The position numbers were made by a program, and so were the translations under genes. 36,237 nt of DNA from Clostridia bacterium (lineage in GTDB: Bacteria; Bacillota; Clostridia; Oscillospirales; Butyricicoccaceae), in contig JAFYPP010000015.1 in the NCBI GenBank assembly GCA_017559995.1, positions 1-36,237 on the forward strand, written 5' to 3'. A model generated the notes under the pieces. The model was not told the origin of the DNA. It did not search any database and saw only the letters and a list, made by a program, of their open reading frames with translations. How positions within the stretch are numbered: position 1 is the stretch's first letter; each line of letters begins with the position of its first letter. Shown one piece after another: positions 32,563 to 36,237 of the stretch.

Positions 32563-33701
32563 TCTATCTGGACAACGCCGCCACCACCCTGAAAAAGCCC
32601 GACTGCGTGGCGGAGGCCGTCACCGCCGCCCTGTGCAGCATGGGCAACTCCTCCCGGGGCACCCACGACAGTTCGCTGAAGTCGGCCCGGGCGGTGTTTT
32701 CGGCGCGCCTTGCGCTGGCGAAGCTGTTCCACGCATCCGGCCCGGAGCGGGTGGTTTTTACCCAAAACTCCACCGAGGCGCTGAATATCGCCATCAGCGG
32801 TCTGTTCCAAAAGGGCGATCACGTGATCACCACCGATCTGGAGCACAACTCGGTGCTGCGGCCTCTGTACCGTCTGGAGGATGAGGGCATCATCACCCTG
32901 TCGGTGGTGCCTGCCGACAAACAGGGCCGTGTGGACTACGGCGACTTTGAAAACCGGCTGCGCCCCGAGACCCGGGCCATCGTGTGCACCCACGCCTCCA
33001 ATCTCACCGGCAACGTGTTGGACCTGTATAAGATCGGCGCGGTGGCCCGCGCCCACGGCCTTTTGCTGGTGGTGGACGCCAGCCAGACGGCGGGCGCTTA
33101 TCCCATCGACATGGAAGCCATGGGCATTTCGGTCCTGTGCTTCACCGGACACAAGGGTCTGCTGGGACCACAGGGCACCGGCGGAATGTGCGTAGCAGAG
33201 GGCGTTGATATCCGTCCCTTCAAGGTAGGCGGCTCGGGCGTGCAGTCTTACAGCCGTACCCACCCGGAAGAAATGCCCACACGGCTGGAGGCGGGCACCC
33301 TCAACGGCCACGGTATCGCAGGCCTGGGGGCAGGCGTAGCGTTTCTGTTGGATAAGGGGGTGGACGCCGTCCACGCCTATGAGACCGGGCTGGCAAAACG
33401 CTTTTACGAAGGTGTCCGGGACATTCCCGGTGTCAAGGTATACGGCGACTTTTCCAACTGGGAGCGCACGGCCGTGGTGGCGCTGAATATCGCCGACTAC
33501 GATTCCGGTGCCGTTTCCGACGCGCTGTGGGAGGACTACGGCATCGCCACCCGTCCGGGCGCCCACTGCGCACCCCGGATGCACCGCGCGCTGGGCACCG
33601 CCCAGCAGGGTGCCGTGCGGTTCAGCTTCTCGCTGTTCAACACCGGGGACGAGATCGACGCTGCCATCAATGCCGTAAAGGAGCTGGCCCAATGCGAGTG
33701 A
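32559..33701 (+). CDS. Cysteine desulfurase family protein (380 aa)
   Basis: This class V aminotransferase-fold enzyme has H96 in DLEHNSVLRPL, the PLP lysine K199 in FTGHKGLLGPQGTGGM and the catalytic cysteine C337 in RPGAHCAPRMHRALG. The form matches the group of TIGR01977, which is often adjacent to YedF and DUF3343 genes. It removes sulfur from cysteine (or selenium from selenocysteine) as a persulfide. It starts at GTG 32559, overlapping the yedF stop (GTGA), so the two are translationally coupled. It has no partner IscU or SufU scaffold nearby, suggesting a dedicated donor rather than general Fe-S assembly. Confidence 0.93.
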   Translation: MIYLDNAATTLKKPDCVAEAVTAALCSMGNSSRGTHDSSLKSARAVFSARLALAKLFHASGPERVVFTQNSTEALNIAISGLFQKGDHVITTDLEHNSVLRPLYRLEDEGIITLSVVPADKQGRVDYGDFENRLRPETRAIVCTHASNLTGNVLDLYKIGAVARAHGLLLVVDASQTAGAYPIDMEAMGISVLCFTGHKGLLGPQGTGGMCVAEGVDIRPFKVGGSGVQSYSRTHPEEMPTRLEAGTLNGHGIAGLGAGVAFLLDKGVDAVHAYETGLAKRFYEGVRDIPGVKVYGDFSNWERTAVVALNIADYDSGAVSDALWEDYGIATRPGAHCAPRMHRALGTAQQGAVRFSFSLFNTGDEIDAAINAVKELAQCE

Positions 33702-33928
33702 GATCCTTGAAACTCATCGTGACCTTTCACACGACGACTGCCGCCATGGCCATGGAACTGGCCTGCACCAAGGCCGGTTTGCTCGGTCGGTTGATTCCCG
33801 TCCCCCGGGAGATCACCGCAGGCTGCGGCATGGCCTGGTGCGCTCCGACCGAGGCCCGCGCCGACCTGGAGGCTTTCGTCCAACGGGAGGCCATCACCAC
33901 CGCAGGGTGGTATGAATTGTTGTTATGA
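33692..33928 (+). CDS. DUF3343 protein 1, putative Se/S carrier (78 aa)
   Basis: The ATG at 33692 overlaps the end of the desulfurase gene. The protein reads KLIVTFHTTTAAMAMELACTK, then RLIPVPREITAGCGMAWC, which is the DUF3343 pattern: a ferredoxin-like small fold with PvPreI and a conserved Cys-Gly. C45 is the conserved cysteine; C50 five residues later is an extra possible thiol. The larger frame from 33527 is an antiparallel-frame artefact over the desulfurase gene. Together with the desulfurase and YedF it suggests a relay that hands sulfur or selenium to a target. DUF3343 biochemistry is poorly known. Confidence 0.85.
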   Translation: MRVRSLKLIVTFHTTTAAMAMELACTKAGLLGRLIPVPREITAGCGMAWCAPTEARADLEAFVQREAITTAGWYELLL

Positions 33929-33960
33929 CCCCCAAAATCTTTTCTTGAGGAGGAAAAAAT

Positions 33961-35232
33961 ATGTCCAATTACGTGGAAATGTGGAAAGACCTCGGCATGG
34001 ATCTGGAAAACCATGATAACCTGTGTGCCGTTCTGCCGGTAGCCTTCGGCGACGTGTACCTGTCCCAGGAGAACCGACCGGAGGGTATGGGGTTCTGGGA
34101 TTTCGTGGTGTCTGAGATCCACGGCATCCGTCCCGCCGAGCTGGTGGAGGCCCGCAAGAACGGCCAGAAAGTTTTCGGCACCTTCTGCGTCTATGTTCCC
34201 GATGAAGTGGTCATTGCGGCCAACGGCATCGTCACCGGTCTGTGCGGCGGCTCCCAGTTCTGGGTCCCCGACGGCGAAAAGGTACTGCCCAAATCCACCT
34301 GCCCCCTGATCAAGGCTTCGGTCGGCGCACGTCTGGGCAAGACCTGCCCCTTCTTCCGCCTGGCCGATATGTACGTGGGTGAGACCACTTGCGACGGCAA
34401 GAAAAAGGCCTGGGAGATCCTGGGCGAAGACGTGCCCATGCACATCATGGACATCCCGCAGATGAAGCGCGCCGAAGACATCGAGCGCTGGGCCGGCGAG
34501 ATCAAGAAATTCGCCAAGGTGGTTGAAGAGCTGACCGGCAACGAGATCACCATCGAAAAGCTCAACGAGGCCATCAAGACGGTCAATGAAAAGCGCAAGG
34601 CGATGGCCCGCGTTTACGAGGCACGCAAGGCTGAAAAGCTGCCTATCTCCGGTAAGGATGCCCTGCTGATGAGCCAGATCGCCTTCTTTGACGATCCTAC
34701 CCGCTGCGCACAGATGTGCAACAAGCTGGCTGATGAGCTGGACAAGCGCATCGAGGACGGCGTCAGCGTCTTCCCCGCCGGCACCAAGCGCATCCTGCTC
34801 ACCGGTACGCCTCTGGCCATCCCCAACTGGAAGCTGCATCACATCGTGGAGACCTCCGGCGCCGCCGTGGTCTGCGAAGAGATGTGCACCGGCACCCGCT
34901 ACTTTGAGAATCTGGTGGATGACAGCTGCCAGACGCTGGATGAGGCCTACATGGCACTGGCACAGCGTTACATGAAGACCAACTGCGCCTGCTTCACTCC
35001 CAACACCGGCCGTATCGATGATCTGGTGCGCCTGGCCAAGGAGTACAAGGTGGATGGCGTCATCGATGTCAACCTGAAGTTCTGCTGCCTGTACGACACC
35101 GAGGGCTACAACGTTGAAAAGGCAATGAAGGCCGCCGGCATCCCCGTTCTGGGCATCGAGACCGACTACACCGACACCGACGCCGAGCAGCTGAAGACCC
35201 GCGTTCAGGCCTTTGTGGAGATGCTGGGCTAA
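33961..35232 (+). CDS. 2-hydroxyacyl-CoA dehydratase family / double-cubane-cluster protein 2 (423 aa)
   Basis: The protein is a paralogue of the gene at 29076, with cysteines C114 (STCPLIKAS), C129 (KTCPFFRLADM) and C144 (GETTCDGKKKAWE) at the same 15-residue spacing, plus FCCLYDTEGYNVE (C375/C376) near the C-terminus. An N-terminal extension of about 35 residues and GTFCVYVPDEVVIAANGIVTGLCGG distinguish it. It could form a homodimeric double-cubane protein on its own or a heterodimer with protein 1. GAGGAGG precedes the ATG. It stands 32 nt after DUF3343 protein 1 and 1 nt before DUF3343 protein 2. Confidence 0.9.
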   Translation: MSNYVEMWKDLGMDLENHDNLCAVLPVAFGDVYLSQENRPEGMGFWDFVVSEIHGIRPAELVEARKNGQKVFGTFCVYVPDEVVIAANGIVTGLCGGSQFWVPDGEKVLPKSTCPLIKASVGARLGKTCPFFRLADMYVGETTCDGKKKAWEILGEDVPMHIMDIPQMKRAEDIERWAGEIKKFAKVVEELTGNEITIEKLNEAIKTVNEKRKAMARVYEARKAEKLPISGKDALLMSQIAFFDDPTRCAQMCNKLADELDKRIEDGVSVFPAGTKRILLTGTPLAIPNWKLHHIVETSGAAVVCEEMCTGTRYFENLVDDSCQTLDEAYMALAQRYMKTNCACFTPNTGRIDDLVRLAKEYKVDGVIDVNLKFCCLYDTEGYNVEKAMKAAGIPVLGIETDYTDTDAEQLKTRVQAFVEMLG

Positions 35233-35233
35233 G

Positions 35234-35503
35234 ATGGCCGAAGAGATCAATTATTACATCCTGTTTGCCAATTATACCCAGGGGCTTGCCCTGCAGGATC
35301 TGCTGAAAAGCGAAGGGCTGAAGGCCCGCATTTCCCCCACGCCCCGTTCGGTGCAGGGCGAACTGTCCTGCGGCATGAGCCTGCTGGTGCTTCCTGCGGA
35401 CATTGATGCCGTTCGGGACTGCATTGCAAAACATAACGCACCCCACCACAGCATTGTTCCCCTCCCCTGCCAGATCCGGCCGGGCCGCGGAAAGTTTTGT
35501 TGA
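35234..35503 (+). CDS. DUF3343-like protein 2 (89 aa)
   Basis: INYYILFANYTQGLALQDLLKSEGLKARISPTPRSVQGELSCGMSLLV follows the DUF3343 pattern: a first beta strand, a helix, P-x-PR, then Cys-Gly (C46). It adds a C-terminal tail with C79 and a terminal Cys89. It starts one base after the stop of double-cubane protein 2 and is the last gene before the terminator, so it is surely part of the operon. The two DUF3343 proteins are diverged; each may serve a different step or partner. Confidence 0.82.
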   Translation: MAEEINYYILFANYTQGLALQDLLKSEGLKARISPTPRSVQGELSCGMSLLVLPADIDAVRDCIAKHNAPHHSIVPLPCQIRPGRGKFC

Positions 35504-35506
35504 TGG

Positions 35507-35543
35507 AAAAAGCCCGCACGTTCTGCAATGTGCGGGCTTTTTT
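35507..35543 (+). terminator. Terminator of the double-cubane operon
   Basis: AGCCCGCAC (35511-35519) pairs with GTGCGGGCT (35530-35538) and is followed by five T residues; A residues precede it. It begins just past the stop at 35503. Confidence 0.92.
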
Positions 35544-35681
35544 GCGGCTTTTTGTGACAGTTCCGGTGATTTTTTCTGTAAAATTTTAAACTTTACAGCC
35601 ATTGTATTTCCTTGATTTATTTATAATTTTCGTTGTGAATCCCATACTAACGGCAACTTGATTTCCGAAAGGAGCCAAATT

Positions 35682-36010
35682 ATGAGATTGCAGCAAAAAT
35701 CGTGCTGGTCACCGCCGCAACCCGCGGCATCGGACTGGCCTGTGTGGAGGCCTGTGCCCGGGAAGAGGCGCAGGTGTTTTTGGCTGCCCGCGACCTGCAG
35801 CGGGGTGAACAGGTAGTAGCGGGACTTTGCAAACAGGGGTTGCAGGTACAGGCGGTGTACAGCGATGCCGCCCGGCCGGAAACGCTTTCCTCCGTGGTGG
35901 AAGATGCGGTACACAAGGCCGGAAGGCTGGATGTGCTGGTGAACAACTTTGGATTTGACCGTTCTATTTGTAAGCGCTCCCTGTGCCCCATTTTCGTGAC
36001 CTCATTTTGA
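35682..36010 (+). pseudogene. Remnant of a short-chain dehydrogenase gene
   Basis: AAAGGAG precedes an ATG at 35682, but the frame shifts after two to three codons. Restoring one T after ATGAGATT would give MRFAAKIVLVTAATRGIG. The SDR frame then runs: the cofactor motif TAATRGIG, FLAARDLQRG (NADP-type Arg) and LDVLVNNFG. After NNFG it diverges into an unrelated tail and stops at 36010. About 150 C-terminal residues with the catalytic Ser-Tyr-Lys are missing. I conclude a decayed gene with a 5' frameshift and 3' loss. The break lies just upstream of the promoter of the repeated RNA. Confidence 0.75.
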
Positions 36011-36039
36011 CCACAAAAAGGTCAAAAACGCTGTATAAT
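36005..36039 (+). promoter_or_regulatory. Promoter with palindrome for candidate RNA copy 2
   Basis: TATAAT at 36034-36039 is preceded by a perfect inverted repeat TTTTGACC-N7-GGTCAAAA (36005-36027) over the expected -35 region. The -35 hexamer itself is poor, as if activation or repression takes place at the palindrome. Confidence 0.5.
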
Positions 36040-36045
36040 ACGTAT

Positions 36046-36237
36046 AACAGCACACAATATGAACAACATTTCGCTTTCCTGTACACCAGATATCGTAGAA
36101 ACCATTTTGGGTGTATCGAGTGGGAGTGATCCCACATGTTTTAGCAAAAATGATTTATCCTCTTCGGGGCAATTTCTTTTATCCTTTCTCGATTAGATAA
36201 ATCACTGCAAAAGCAAATAATATAGTAATTTTGAAGA
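36046..36237 (+). ncRNA. Candidate structured non-coding RNA, copy 2 (cut by window end)
   Basis: From about 36115 the sequence follows copy 1. It has a hairpin GTGGGA-GTGA-TCCCAC, ATGTTTTAGCAAA, then stem GATTTATC (36152-36159) with GATAAATC (36196-36203) around a 34-nt loop that differs from copy 1 at three positions. The nearly unchanged ACTGCAAAAGCAAA follows, and then TAATTTTGAAGA, where copy 1 enters its terminator. The change of a C-G to a T-A pair within the stem supports RNA structure. No ORF with a ribosome site is present. Confidence 0.5.

Noticed and set aside
32463..35250. Long minus-strand frames opposite the desulfurase and double-cubane protein 2
   Set aside because: Antisense to genes with catalytic residues, without start signals.
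29076..35503. Possible selenoprotein among the operon genes
   Set aside because: All frames close at ordinary stops and keep full family length; no in-frame TGA with a following hairpin was needed to complete a gene.

Overview
The window looks like chromosomal DNA of an anaerobic, GC-moderate Clostridia (Bacillota), most likely a gut Oscillospirales/Ruminococcaceae-type organism. This is inferred from strong AGGAGG ribosome sites, split GcvPA/GcvPB, tandem glycine riboswitches, 2-hydroxyacyl-CoA-dehydratase-type iron-sulfur proteins and ECF sigma/DUF4367 pairs. No rRNA, tRNA, CRISPR array, transposase or intact integrase was seen.

Layout. (1) 1-2.9 kb: the end of an unrecognised gene, then a minus-strand group of small zinc-ribbon and membrane proteins, including a DUF2500 gene broken by an amber codon. 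(2) 2.9-5.9 kb: a lipoprotein, a flotillin, a 49-residue ORF and an XRE-type regulator, all minus strand. (3) 6.0-16.3 kb: two successive copies of one module, each an ABC exporter (ATPase, small FtsX permease, large FtsX permease) on the minus strand and a divergent ECF sigma factor plus DUF4367 membrane protein on the plus strand. The ATPases are almost the same protein, whereas permeases and sigma factors have diverged. (4) 16.6-19.6 kb: two unrecognised proteins and a long AT-rich gap with a candidate structured RNA that recurs at the right edge of the window. (5) 19.6-27.8 kb: a complete glycine cleavage operon (gcvT fused to a serine hydroxymethyltransferase domain, gcvH, gcvPA, gcvPB, lplA, lpdA) read leftward behind a tandem glycine riboswitch with terminator. 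(6) 28.1-35.5 kb: a HAD-type protein and, divergent from it, an operon behind a second glycine riboswitch. That operon encodes two double-cubane-cluster-type proteins, a LysR regulator, an ATP-dependent activase, a YedF-like protein, a cysteine desulfurase and two DUF3343 proteins. (7) 35.7-36.2 kb: a dehydrogenase remnant and the second copy of the candidate RNA.

How it fits together. Glycine should switch on both operons that share the control region around 28 kb. The leftward operon oxidises glycine and, through the fused SHMT domain, can turn glycine plus methylene-THF into serine. The rightward operon has the parts of an ATP-driven very-low-potential reductase together with a sulfur or selenium relay (cysteine desulfurase, TusA/DsrE-like YedF, DUF3343). 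Its substrate is not evident. The combination, with its own LysR gene and two matching palindromes beside the divergent promoters, is the most promising undescribed system in the window.
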